Shown: in pieces, positions 25,188 through 33,475 of the stretch | How the letters are laid out: every line of letters begins with the position of its first letter | Numbering within the stretch: the first letter of the stretch is position 1 | NCBI GenBank assembly: GCA_040219575.1 | Contig: JAVJSD010000144.1 | Span: 62,001-126,000, forward strand | Origin: JAVJSD01 sp040219575 | GTDB lineage: Bacteria > Planctomycetota > Planctomycetia > Pirellulales > Pirellulaceae | Direction: 5' to 3' | DNA length: 64,000 bases | The notes under the pieces: generated by a model | Seen by the model: the letters and a program-made list of their open reading frames with translations, nothing else | The model's database searches: none | Told to the model about the DNA's origin: nothing | Made by a program: the position numbers and the translations under genes

Positions 25188-26090
25188 ATAATGTACCCAG
25201 GCCCGTGAGGAACGAAACAGGGCGGCGGTGACCAGCAGCAGGACGACGAACAGCACCCAGGCCATCGCCGAGGCGTAGCCCATCTCCAGATGTTGAAACG
25301 CCGACAGGAACAAGTGCAGCGAGAGCATCAAGGTGGAGCCGTCGGGACGGCCCGTCCCTTCACTTACGATATACACCTGCGTGAAGGCTTGCACGGATTG
25401 AATCAGGCCCATCACCAAATTGAAGAAAATCACCGGCGTCAAAAGGGGCAGCGTGACGTGCCGGAACCGCCGCAACGGGCCGGCGCCGTCGAGCTCCGCC
25501 GCCTCGTACAGCTCGCGGGGAATGTCGCCCAGGGCCGACAGGTAAATGATCATGAAGTTGCCCACGCCCCACAGGCTCATCATCACCAGGGCGTCCTTCG
25601 AGCCGAAGTTGAGCGACAGCGCCGCCTCGCCGGTCCCCCGGAACCAGCTCTGCTCGGGCAGCCCCACGCGGTACAAGAGATGGTTCACCAGGCCGTGCGC
25701 CGGGTCGAGCAGCCAGAGCCAGAGGGCGGAACCGGCCACGACTGGCACCACCGAGGGCAGGAAGAAGATGGTGCGATACACCGCCTGGCCGCGGACCCGC
25801 CAGGAGAGCATGACCGCCAGCGTCACCCCCAGCAGGATCGACAGCGGCACCGACAACACGGCGAAATAGAAGGTATTCCACAACGCCAACCCGAAGTCCT
25901 CCCGCACGAGGATCTCCTCGGCCATCCGTTGATAGTTGGCCGTGCCGACGAACTGCGGCGGCGAAAGCAAATCGTAGCGGCACAAGCTCCAGTACAGCGA
26001 CGCCGCGAAGGGGTAAACCACCAGGGCCGCAAGCCCCAGCAGCCAGGGAGCGATGAACAGATATCCGGCCAAAGGGGCGCGTCGCGACAT
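25182..26090 (-). CDS. Sugar-type ABC transporter permease (MalF/UgpA family)
   Basis: 302 residues with six predicted membrane helices and the EAA loop ELYEAAELDGAGPLRRF-x-x-V-T-L-P (about residues 210-230) that docks the ATPase. The N-terminal FIAPWLLG and the V-Y-P-F segment are typical of the MalF/UgpA half of CUT1 carbohydrate importers. The partner MalG-type permease, binding protein and ATPase are absent from both sides, which is unusual. ATG at 26090 opens just before the first helix. Substrate unknown. Confidence 0.85.
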   Translation of the reverse strand: MSRRAPLAGYLFIAPWLLGLAALVVYPFAASLYWSLCRYDLLSPPQFVGTANYQRMAEEILVREDFGLALWNTFYFAVLSVPLSILLGVTLAVMLSWRVRGQAVYRTIFFLPSVVPVVAGSALWLWLLDPAHGLVNHLLYRVGLPEQSWFRGTGEAALSLNFGSKDALVMMSLWGVGNFMIIYLSALGDIPRELYEAAELDGAGPLRRFRHVTLPLLTPVIFFNLVMGLIQSVQAFTQVYIVSEGTGRPDGSTLMLSLHLFLSAFQHLEMGYASAMAWVLFVVLLLVTAALFRSSRAWVHYR

Positions 26091-26325
26091 GCGGAGAGAC
26101 TCAGGCGGTATCGGGAAACAACGAGTATAGCGAGAGGGAACCGGCGCCGTCGCGAAGCCCTCGATCACTACAACCGCCCCGCCCGACAGGACCCGCACGA
26201 CCACAACCATCCGAACTCGCCGGGACGCATTGTGCGGGCCGCGCCGCTTGTGACGAAATCAAGGCTGTGGATTCGCCCGTTACCCACTTCGCGTCCTCGT
26301 TCGCGACGAGTCGGAAAGGTCACCC

Positions 26326-26595
26326 ATGAAGTCTCTACGCTTGTTGCTTCCGCTGCTGCTTGTCACCGCCTCGCTTTGCGGCCCGTTGCTGTGCACATCC
26401 GCCCAGGCCAGCCTGTGGGAGAAGCACTGCCGCAAGAAGTGCGGCCCCGTCGATTGGCGGTGGAAGCTTCCCCCAGGCAACGGCCACTACATCGCCCCGA
26501 ACCCGTGCCTGGGACCGCCGGCCTATTACACGCCCCAGCTGCCTCTTTACTATCGGGGACCGGTCCTGCGGACGATCGACGTTCCCTTGGAGTAG
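26326..26595 (+). CDS. Small secreted protein, 89 residues
   Basis: ATG preceded by GGAAAGG. A clear signal peptide (MKSLRLLLPLLLVTASLCGP... to about residue 28, AQA site) and a mature part of about 60 residues rich in Pro and Tyr with three Cys (CRKKCG, NPCLG). No family recognised; of the kind common in planctomycete exoproteomes. Followed by a long non-coding stretch. Confidence 0.6.
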   Translation: MKSLRLLLPLLLVTASLCGPLLCTSAQASLWEKHCRKKCGPVDWRWKLPPGNGHYIAPNPCLGPPAYYTPQLPLYYRGPVLRTIDVPLE

Positions 26596-26837
26596 GCCTC
26601 GCTCAACGGCTATCGATTGGCTAATTCCCAGGCTCCGAGTTGGAATTTGCGCGCAGAATTCGGGCGGCGAACTGCTCAGACCTTGGGCAATCCGCTCGCT
26701 GTTGGTCCACGAAGTATTGAAAGGGAGTCCCCTTCGCTAACTTTGTGTGCTGTTGGCATTTGTACGACAGAAAGCATGAATGCTGCACGAAGCGCGGCGG
26801 CGGATCGTGGCAGGTCGGCACGGCGATTGCCATAACT

Positions 26838-26871
26838 TTGATGAGTTACGGATTGTTCGCAAACTCATCAA
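26838..26871. repeat. Perfect 10-bp inverted repeat (operator- or attenuator-like)
   Basis: TTGATGAGTT (26838-26847) and AACTCATCAA (26862-26871) with a 14-nt loop, 19 bp ahead of a possible 38-codon frame at 26890. Confidence 0.5.
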
Positions 26872-26889
26872 CCAACGGAGTCTCCGCCG

Positions 26890-27006
26890 ATGCACCAAGT
26901 CACCCTGCCCCCCGACGCCCGCGCCCGAATCGAAATGTGGCTGAGGTCGTGCACGCTGGAGGCACGCTCGGAGTCCGAAGCGGAGACGGGCTCCGGCGAG
27001 TCTTAG
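26890..27006 (+). CDS. Possible 38-residue peptide
   Basis: ATG with GGAG 9 bp upstream; the product begins MHQVTLPPDARARIEMWLRS and ends acidic (SESEAETGSGES). The stretch 26596-27649 is otherwise free of convincing genes. It holds this frame, the inverted repeat at 26838, a dispersed repeat at 27140 and the promoter at 27450. No family recognised and coding status is doubtful. Confidence 0.25.
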   Translation: MHQVTLPPDARARIEMWLRSCTLEARSESEAETGSGES

Positions 27007-27139
27007 GACTCGGCCGTAAATCGCAAGCGGGGGGCCTTTCTTGCGCAAATACCGTGATCGTTTGCCAAGGGACGCAGGGAAATTCGCATTGGCCACGCCG
27101 AAACGCAGATGGTTCGGGGCTGGTGCTTTGCGAAGGCTT

Positions 27140-27222
27140 GATCTTAGAGTAGCTGAACTCGTGAGAGTTCAGCAGTTCGTGACGACGTCTGAGCTTTCCA
27201 GAAGTCTCACGACTCCTGCTAC
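27140..27222 (+). repeat. Dispersed 82-bp two-hairpin repeat, copy 2
   Basis: Nearly identical to 9089-9170, same orientation: hairpin CTGAACTC-GTGA-GAGTTCAG intact, second hairpin CAGAAGTC-TCAC-GACTCCTG with one stem mismatch. A one-base insertion separates it from copy 1. Confidence 0.85.
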
Positions 27223-27449
27223 CCCCCATTCTTAGCTGTCACGCTGCACCAGGTTGTCCGTGGCGATCACTGCGAGGTGATTGGACGTAAGGTCATGCGT
27301 AATAATATCTTGCGGAAAAAATGTGAGACCGAGTTCGGGTCGTTACGCAAGGGGAAAGTGGCGGCAGCGGTGTCGATTCCACCAGGCGATGCTCCCCACC
27401 TCAGCGGGAGACTCGAAGTGTTAAGAGCGCAGACGCCCAGGCGGGTCGG

Positions 27450-27458
27450 TGGTACAAT
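27450..27458 (+). promoter_or_regulatory. Extended -10 element upstream of rpe
   Basis: TG-G-TACAAT at 27450-27458. Predicted start near 27465 leaves a leader of about 185 nt before the ATG of rpe. No clear -35. Confidence 0.35.
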
Positions 27459-27649
27459 TCTCGACTGCATTCGATGGGCGACATCCTTGTGACAACTTCG
27501 TGAGTGCAACGTCTCAAACTATTCCGCACCAAGTTGGCCGCAAACCGCGGGCTGGGCACTGACGGAACCTTTTTCAATTTCAATCAGGCAAACGGTCTCC
27601 CGTTCCAACTTCACCGCCTGCTCTTGGTGTTCGATTCGAACCCACTGCC

Positions 27650-28348
27650 ATGCCTCGACGTGACAACGTCCTCCAACTGCGCCGTTCCGCGCCGACGATC
27701 CTGCCGTCGTTGTTGCTATGTGACTTCGGCAACCTGGAGCGCGAGGTTCGCCGCTTGGAGCAGGCCGGGGTTGCGGGACTGCACCTGGACGTGATGGACG
27801 GCGTCTTCGTGCCGAACTTGACGTACGGCATGCCGATTGTCGAGGCAGTGCGGCGACTGACCGACCTGCCGCTGGACGTGCACCTGATGATCTCCGAGCC
27901 GCAGCGGTACTTCGAGCAGTTTTACGCGGCGGGCGCCGATTCGATCACCTTCCATGTGGAAGCGGTCGAGGATCCTCGAGCCGCTCTGACGCAGCTCCGC
28001 GAGTTGGGGGCGGCGGCCGGCCTGGCCCTCAATCCCAGCACCCCCGCGGATCGCGTGGAAGCTTGCCTCGACGCCTGCGACCTGGTGCTGGTCATGAGCG
28101 TCGAGGCCGGCTTTGGCGGCCAATCGTTCAACGAATCGGCTCTCCCGCGGCTGAAGCGGTTTCGCGAGTTGGCCGGCGACGACGTGCTTCTGGAAGTCGA
28201 CGGCGGCGTCGGCCCGTCGACGATCGGTTCTTGCGCCAAGGCGGGCGCCGAGTTGTTTGTCGTAGGATCGGCCATCTTTCGCCACGACGACTACACGTCG
28301 GCCGTGGGGGAGTTATCCGATCGGGCCTGTTCCGCCATTAACAAGTGA
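27650..28348 (+). CDS. rpe: Ribulose-phosphate 3-epimerase
   Basis: 232 residues. TIM-barrel with the family signatures ILPSLLLCDFGNL, LHLDVMDGVFVPNLTYG (metal-binding His45 and Asp47), DVHLMI (His78), MSVEAGFGGQSF and EVDGGV (catalytic Asp). Interconverts ribulose 5-phosphate and xylulose 5-phosphate in the pentose phosphate pathway, using a divalent metal. The next gene follows after 7 bp, suggesting cotranscription with the phosphatase-fold protein. Confidence 0.95.
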   Translation: MPRRDNVLQLRRSAPTILPSLLLCDFGNLEREVRRLEQAGVAGLHLDVMDGVFVPNLTYGMPIVEAVRRLTDLPLDVHLMISEPQRYFEQFYAAGADSITFHVEAVEDPRAALTQLRELGAAAGLALNPSTPADRVEACLDACDLVLVMSVEAGFGGQSFNESALPRLKRFRELAGDDVLLEVDGGVGPSTIGSCAKAGAELFVVGSAIFRHDDYTSAVGELSDRACSAINK

Positions 28349-28355
28349 AGCTCCC

Positions 28356-28934
28356 ATGATACGCTTCGTTTTGATCCGTCCCGGTTCGACCGATTTCGAC
28401 GACCAGGGCAGAATCAAGGGCACCTTGGACATGCCGCTCAACGGCAACGGCACGACCCAGGTCGCGCAGGCCGTCACCGAGTTGAACGGCATGTCGCTCG
28501 ACTGCATTTATGCCTCGCCCTGTCAGTCCGCGCAACAAACCGCCTCGGCGCTCGCCGCCGGGCGCGAGGTGAAGGTCAAGGTCCTCGACAAGCTGGGAAA
28601 TATGGACCACGGTTTGTGGCATGGAAAGCTGATCGAGGAAGTCAAGCAAAAGCAGCCGAAGGTCTACCGCCAAGGCCTCGACAATCCCGAGTCGCTCTGC
28701 CCCCCCGGCGGCGAAGCCCTCAGTTCGGTCAAGGATCGCGTGGCGGCGCAGCTCGAAAAGTTGATCAAGAAGCACCGCCAGGGGGTCGTCGCCCTGGTGG
28801 CGCCCGAGCCGTTGGCCTCGATCGTCCGCTGCGTGCTGGAGCATTCGGACCTGATCGACCTGTGGAAATCGGAGCGCGACGCCGGCAACTGGGAGTTGAT
28901 CGACGTCGAGCCTGGAAAACTGGTCGCCAGTTGA
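28356..28934 (+). CDS. Histidine-phosphatase-fold protein lacking catalytic residues (pseudo-phosphatase)
   Basis: 192 residues. The fold of the phosphoglycerate-mutase/acid-phosphatase branch is easy to follow: LIRPGSTDFDDQGRI, LDMPLNGNGTTQ, IYASPCQSAQQTA, GLWHGKLIEEV, a PPGGEAL stretch, and VVALVAPEPL. The phospho-accepting His of R-H-G is Pro9, the Arg of the S-P-x-x-R-A motif is Ser58, and the second catalytic His of the usual V-x-H-G is Pro150. All three are lost, so it should not be a phosphatase or mutase. It may be a binding or regulatory protein. It lies 7 bp after rpe. Confidence 0.85.
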   Translation: MIRFVLIRPGSTDFDDQGRIKGTLDMPLNGNGTTQVAQAVTELNGMSLDCIYASPCQSAQQTASALAAGREVKVKVLDKLGNMDHGLWHGKLIEEVKQKQPKVYRQGLDNPESLCPPGGEALSSVKDRVAAQLEKLIKKHRQGVVALVAPEPLASIVRCVLEHSDLIDLWKSERDAGNWELIDVEPGKLVAS

Positions 28935-29166
28935 CGCTGCGGGGTCCTCAAGCGAGGGTCCTCAAGCGACGGCGGTTGATTCGCGATCAAAAACCCACTC
29001 GCTGGCGCATCGTGCTGGTATGGCCGCGTCGCGCCAAGGTGGAGATGTCCAATGAGGACCCGATGCAATTCGCTCGCGACGCCGCCGGCGAATCGTAGTA
29101 GAATGACCCAATCGGCCGGCTTGGACGGCCGCCCTTTTGAAAACGTCACGTCCCGGCGAGTGAATA

Positions 29167-29994
29167 GTGACTCCCGAATCCATGATCGAACGCACAAAAC
29201 GCCCCAAACGCGGCATTCCCGAAGGCCTCTGGCTCCGCTGCCCGTCCTGCAACCAGACGGTTTTCCGCAAGGAAGTCGATAAGCGGCTGAGCGTCTGCCC
29301 GGAGTGCAGTCACCATTTTTACGTGTCGGCGCAGCGGCGGATCGAGCAGGTGCTTGACGAGGGCACCTTCGAGGAGTGGGACGCCGACCTGCAACCGCAA
29401 GACCCGCTCGAATTCGAGCAGTACGCGCGGAAGTTGGACGACGCCAAGAAACGCACCGGCCTGAGCGACGCCGCGCTGACCGGCTGCGGCATGATTCGCG
29501 CGCGGCGTGTGGCGTTCGGCGTCACCGACTCGGCCTTCATCATGGGGAGCATGGGTTCGGTCGTCGGCGAGCGTTTGGCGCGTTTGGTGGAGCGCGCCAC
29601 CGAGCAGAAGCTGCCCCTGATCATCATCAGCGGCTCCGGCGGCGGCGCGCGGATGCACGAGGGCATCCTGTCGTTGATGCAAATGGCCAAGGTCTCGGCC
29701 GCCCTGGCCCGCTACGATCGCGCCGGCGGACTCTTCATCTCGGTGCTGACCAATCCCACCATGGGCGGCGTGGCGGCGAGCTTCGCCTCCTTGGGCGACG
29801 TGGTGTTCGCCGAGCCGAAGGCGCTGATCGGATTCGCCGGGCCGCGGACGATCAAGGCCACCATTCGCATCGAACTGCCCAAGGGCTTTCAGACCAGCGA
29901 ATTCCTGCTGGAGCACGGGTACATCGACCGCATCGTGTCGCGCGACAAGCTGAAGAGCGAGATTGCGCGCACGATCGACTACTGCGGCAAATAG
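29167..29994 (+). CDS. accD: Acetyl-CoA carboxylase carboxyltransferase, beta subunit
   Basis: 275 residues. A four-Cys zinc ribbon (Cys25, Cys28, Cys44, Cys47) precedes a crotonase-fold carboxyltransferase domain with GSMGSVVGE, ISGSGGGARMHEG and TNPTMGGVAASFA. It forms the carboxyltransferase of acetyl-CoA carboxylase with AccA, moving CO2 from biotin to acetyl-CoA in fatty-acid synthesis. No accA is in the window. Two starts are possible, GTG 29167 and ATG 29182; neither has a good ribosome-binding site. Confidence 0.93.
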   Translation: MTPESMIERTKRPKRGIPEGLWLRCPSCNQTVFRKEVDKRLSVCPECSHHFYVSAQRRIEQVLDEGTFEEWDADLQPQDPLEFEQYARKLDDAKKRTGLSDAALTGCGMIRARRVAFGVTDSAFIMGSMGSVVGERLARLVERATEQKLPLIIISGSGGGARMHEGILSLMQMAKVSAALARYDRAGGLFISVLTNPTMGGVAASFASLGDVVFAEPKALIGFAGPRTIKATIRIELPKGFQTSEFLLEHGYIDRIVSRDKLKSEIARTIDYCGK

Positions 29995-30005
29995 CTTCCC
30001 CTCTT

Positions 30006-30031
30006 CCAAGCCGACGGCTCCGCCGTCGTGG
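30006..30031. repeat. CCAAGCCGACGGC hairpin between accD and the aminotransferase
   Basis: CCAAGCCGACGGC-loop-GCCGTCGTGG; same family as the hairpins at 25107, 25144 and 36885. It lies 11 bp after accD and could act as a terminator or processing site. Confidence 0.6.
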
Positions 30032-30045
30032 ATCGGCAAAGCGCG

Positions 30046-31248
30046 ATGACCGGCGAGCACGCGGACAACGCCCCACCAAACGCCGGCGACGACGCTTGGG
30101 CCGCCATGCGGGCGCGGATGCCGATCGCCGAAACGTGGGCCTATTTCGACCACGCCGCCGTGGCGCCGATCAGCGGGCCGGCCCGCGAGGCGATCGAGGC
30201 CTGGTCGCGGGAGGCGGCCCACACCGGCGCCGCCGCCTGGCCGCGTTGGGCGCAAGCGGCCGAGCAGACGCGGGCCGTCGCCGCCGAGATTCTCAACGCG
30301 CAGGCCAGCGAAATTGCGCTGGTTCCCAACACCACCTCCGGCATCACGCTGGTGGCGGAAGGCTTTCCCTGGCGGTCGGGCGACAACATCGTGGTTCCCG
30401 CCGGCGAATTCCCTTCGAATCTCTATCCCTGGATGAACCTCGCCGATCGCGGCGTTCAGACGCGCCGTGTGGCGATGGACGGCGAGCCGGGAACCGCGGC
30501 CATGCTCGACGTCGATCGGCTGCTCGACGCTTGCGACGATCGTACGCGGCTGATTTCACTCAGTTGGGTCGGGTACGTCACCGGCTGGCGTGTGAACGTG
30601 AAGCAAGTCGTCGAGGCCGCGCATCGGCGGGGCGTGCTCGTGTTTCTGGACGCCATTCAAGGCCTGGGGGTGTTTCCGCTGGACGCAGCCGAGACGGGCG
30701 TCGACTTCCTGGCCGCCGACGGGCACAAGTGGATGCTCGGCCCCGAGGGCGCCGGGCTGTTCTACTGCCGCCAGGAGCATCTTGCCCGTCTGCGTCCCCT
30801 CGGTGTCGGCTGGAACAGCGTGGTGCAGGGTCACGACTTCGGCCGCATCGATCTGACGCTTCGCGACGAGGCCGCGCGTTACGAGGGCGGCTCGCAGAAC
30901 CTGGCGGGCGTGCTCGCCCTGGGCGCCAGCTTGCGAATGCTCCGCGATTTCGGCTTGGGACCGAACACGTCGGCGGTCGGCGAGCGCGTGCTCGAGATTT
31001 CCGAACTGGCTTGCCGCCGCATCGAGCAGATCGGCGGGAAAGTCGTCAGCCGTCGCACCGCGGAGCATCGTTCGGGCATCGTCGCGTTCGAGATGCCGGG
31101 CCGCGATCCACAAGCCGAGCGGCGGCGACTGCTGAAGCGCGGCGTGGCGGTCAACAGCCGGGGCGGCTGGCTGCGTCTCAGCCCGCACGCCTACAACAAC
31201 GCCGAAGACGTGGAGCGGCTGGCGGAGGGACTGGCGGCGGAAAGTTGA
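30046..31248 (+). CDS. Class V aminotransferase / cysteine-desulfurase-fold PLP enzyme
   Basis: 400 residues. Fold type I with Asp202 (LDAIQGLG) under the pyridine nitrogen and PLP lysine Lys228 in DGHKWMLGPEGAG; NTTSGI near residue 95 binds phosphate. Closest in pattern to isopenicillin-N-epimerase/selenocysteine-lyase-like members, not to IscS: the Cys loop of desulfurases is not evident. Reaction not predictable. ATG 30046 is preferred to GTG 30028, which would begin inside the upstream hairpin. A truncated relative lies at 63783. Confidence 0.85.
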   Translation: MTGEHADNAPPNAGDDAWAAMRARMPIAETWAYFDHAAVAPISGPAREAIEAWSREAAHTGAAAWPRWAQAAEQTRAVAAEILNAQASEIALVPNTTSGITLVAEGFPWRSGDNIVVPAGEFPSNLYPWMNLADRGVQTRRVAMDGEPGTAAMLDVDRLLDACDDRTRLISLSWVGYVTGWRVNVKQVVEAAHRRGVLVFLDAIQGLGVFPLDAAETGVDFLAADGHKWMLGPEGAGLFYCRQEHLARLRPLGVGWNSVVQGHDFGRIDLTLRDEAARYEGGSQNLAGVLALGASLRMLRDFGLGPNTSAVGERVLEISELACRRIEQIGGKVVSRRTAEHRSGIVAFEMPGRDPQAERRRLLKRGVAVNSRGGWLRLSPHAYNNAEDVERLAEGLAAES

Positions 31249-31276
31249 CGACGCAGGGGTTATCGCGCAGGGGTTA

Positions 31277-31305
31277 TTCAGCCGCCGACCGCCGCTACGT
31301 ACAAT
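31277..31305 (+). promoter_or_regulatory. Putative promoter of the four-gene membrane-protein array
   Basis: TTCAGC (31277-31282), 17-bp spacer, TACAAT (31300-31305). Start predicted near 31312, about 105 nt before the first gene. Confidence 0.35.
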
Positions 31306-31417
31306 ACCACACGTTCCCTATCACACTTTTCTGGCCTCGAGCGTCAAAGTCGTTTCGCGTCGCAAGTCTCGTTGTCGTCGGCCGGTTTCCTCTTTTGATT
31401 ACCTCCTTGAGTCATCC

Positions 31418-31996
31418 ATGAGCAATCCTTACAGCACGCCCAGCTTTGACTCGTTCAATCAACCGTCGATGGGGCCTGGCGGTCCGTCGCAGAATCTCGC
31501 GCCGGGGTTGGTGAATCAGGTGCGCGTGTTCGCCATCCTGTCGATCGTGCAAGGCGTGTTGGAAGTTCTGATGGGATTGTTCTACATCGGCATGGGGTTC
31601 ATCTTTCCGCAGATGATGATCGCCGCTCAGCAAAACCAGCGAAACAACGCTCCGGGAATGGAGCCGGAGCAACTCGCGACCTTCATGTTGATTCTTTACG
31701 CCTCGTTCGGCGGCGCCACGTTGATCGCCGGTGGACTGCATATCTTCGCCGGAATTCGCAACTACAACTTTGAAGGCCGCGTGCTGGGGTTTATCGCCCT
31801 GGGGACGGGTTTGTTGGCCGTACCCACCTGCTACTGCATGTTCACGGGGCTGGCCTTGGGAGTTTACGGGCTGATTGTGCTGGTGAACTCGCAGGTGGCG
31901 TTGGCTTTCGAGATGCGCAATCGAGGAGAGCCGGTCGACGGCATCCTGGCGAAGTTCTCACCATACCAGCAGCAGCAGCCCTATCCGCCGCGTTAG
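31418..31996 (+). CDS. Small polytopic membrane protein A (array member 1)
   Basis: 192 residues, about four hydrophobic helices (about 34-65, 88-112, 120-140, 142-160), a Gly/Pro-rich N-terminus and a Gln/Pro tail. It contains LAPGLVNQVRVFAILSIVQG, closely matched in the gene at 32839 (LKPGLVNHVRAFAVLSVLQG), so the two are paralogues. The shared C-terminal half (RVLGFIALGTGLLAVPTC, GVYGLIVL) supports this. No known family; function unknown. First of four same-strand genes arranged A-B-A'-B'. Confidence 0.7.
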   Translation: MSNPYSTPSFDSFNQPSMGPGGPSQNLAPGLVNQVRVFAILSIVQGVLEVLMGLFYIGMGFIFPQMMIAAQQNQRNNAPGMEPEQLATFMLILYASFGGATLIAGGLHIFAGIRNYNFEGRVLGFIALGTGLLAVPTCYCMFTGLALGVYGLIVLVNSQVALAFEMRNRGEPVDGILAKFSPYQQQQPYPPR

Positions 31997-32069
31997 GGAT
32001 GGTTGACCGAACGGGCATGTATGGCATTTTGGTTGTGTCCACACCTCGCACGTGCAATATTGAGTCGTC

Positions 32070-32765
32070 ATGCCGGAAGCCGCCGACTTTACCGATCGTT
32101 ATCAGCCGCCGGACGAATCGCCGAAAGGCGCCGAGCGCGCGCGTGTTCGGCCCGGCGGCCTGACGATTGTCTGCGTGCTGGCGATTGTGGTGGGGGTCTT
32201 CTCTCTGTTGGGGACGCTCTCGAGTCTGGCGACCTTCGCCTTCATCGAGCAGATCGAGCAATTCGCCACGTCGGTTCAACAACCGGGCTTTACGGGCGAG
32301 ATGCAGGAGGTGCAGCAGAAGTTGCAGACCGAAATGAACAATGTCAACAAGCAGTACCGTGTGGCGGCGATGATTTTCTTGTTCGGGTTTCTGGTGCTGG
32401 CGTTCGTTTTGATCTTTGGCGGACTCAAAGGATTGGCGATGCAGTCGGTCGGCGTCCGCGTGCTGTCGAAGGGGATGATCGCCGCGATCGTGCTGGAGGT
32501 CGTGTGGGTCGTGCTCACCGTCCTGATCATGTCGGGCAATTTCGGCATCATCGATTCGCTGATCGCGGACGTCGAAAGCAAAGACCAAATGATCGCTGCT
32601 TTTCTCGGATTCCAACGGTTCATTCTGTTGTTTTCCGCGATCGCGGCCGGCCTCACGTCGCTCGCCAAGCTCGTCTATTTCCTGCTCTCGCTGCGGTATC
32701 TCCACAAACCCACAGTCCGTGAGTTGTTCGCCGACCGAACTCGCGACTACCCTGCAGACGCCTGA
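32070..32765 (+). CDS. Small polytopic membrane protein B (array member 2)
   Basis: 231 residues with one N-terminal helix (about 30-58), a helical extracytoplasmic loop, and three further helices ending KLVYFLLSLRYLHKPTVRELF. The same layout and residue pattern occur in the gene at 33476 (RLSYLVLAARYLRSHRIREFL). Not related to protein A in sequence. No family recognised. It lies 73 bp after A and ends 73 bp before A'. Confidence 0.7.
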   Translation: MPEAADFTDRYQPPDESPKGAERARVRPGGLTIVCVLAIVVGVFSLLGTLSSLATFAFIEQIEQFATSVQQPGFTGEMQEVQQKLQTEMNNVNKQYRVAAMIFLFGFLVLAFVLIFGGLKGLAMQSVGVRVLSKGMIAAIVLEVVWVVLTVLIMSGNFGIIDSLIADVESKDQMIAAFLGFQRFILLFSAIAAGLTSLAKLVYFLLSLRYLHKPTVRELFADRTRDYPADA

Positions 32766-32838
32766 GCCGAGGCGCCGGCCGACGGATTCGTTCAACGTCT
32801 CGACTACGTCGATTTCGCATCCCCGTTCGAGATTGCCG

Positions 32839-33393
32839 ATGACAGAAATCTACAACGCATCGCTCGGTGAATCCGACAGCGATTCGTTCGTTCAGCCCAT
32901 GGCCCAAGACTGGCCTATCAACGTACCCCAACTTCTGAAGCCAGGGTTGGTCAATCATGTACGCGCCTTTGCCGTGCTTTCGGTTCTTCAGGGAGTGTAC
33001 GAACTTGTAGGCGGCCTGTTGCAGGTCAGTTTTTCGGCGGCCGAGGCGCCGATCATCTTTGCAGAAAGATCGACACGCTTGGATCTTTTTTTTCTGCATC
33101 CGTCGTCAGTGCTCCGCTTCTTTATCGCGACGCTGCTGATCACCGCCGCAGGGGCGCATCTCCTCGCCGGCTGGTTGAACTACCGGTTTCAGGCACGCGC
33201 GGTCGGGTTCATCGCAATCGGCAGCGGCCTTTTTGTCGCTCCGCTCTGCACGTATTTTGTCTCCGCCATGGCGCTGGCGGTGTACGGAATGATCGTGTTG
33301 CGGAACGAGGAAGTCTTCACGGCGTTCCAATTGCGTAAACAGGGATTCAGTTGCACGGAACTGCTGTCAAGGTTCTCCGCCTACCGACGTTGA
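32839..33393 (+). CDS. Small polytopic membrane protein A' (array member 3)
   Basis: 184 residues, paralogue of the protein at 31418 over nearly its full length: PGLVNHVRAFAVLSVLQG, a Phe-rich middle, ARAVGFIAIGSGLFVAP and a closing LLSRFSAYR matching ILAKFSPYQ. Four helices predicted. ATG at 32839 is chosen to match the start of A; the frame extends upstream into the end of B. Confidence 0.7.
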   Translation: MTEIYNASLGESDSDSFVQPMAQDWPINVPQLLKPGLVNHVRAFAVLSVLQGVYELVGGLLQVSFSAAEAPIIFAERSTRLDLFFLHPSSVLRFFIATLLITAAGAHLLAGWLNYRFQARAVGFIAIGSGLFVAPLCTYFVSAMALAVYGMIVLRNEEVFTAFQLRKQGFSCTELLSRFSAYRR

Positions 33394-33475
33394 CGAAGCG
33401 TGGTGGACCAATGGGCGTCGTCGCTGCCGCACCAATCGTACCGCGACGATAATTCTCAAGGCGAGGGCGAATACG

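Noticed and set aside
27277..27492. A 71-codon plus-strand frame upstream of rpe
   Set aside because: Starts with GTG without a ribosome-binding site and runs across the putative rpe promoter.
27620..27655. tRNA-like T-loop (GGGTTCGAATC) on the minus strand
   Set aside because: The flanking bases do not form the five-pair T-stem, and no acceptor, D or anticodon arms can be drawn.
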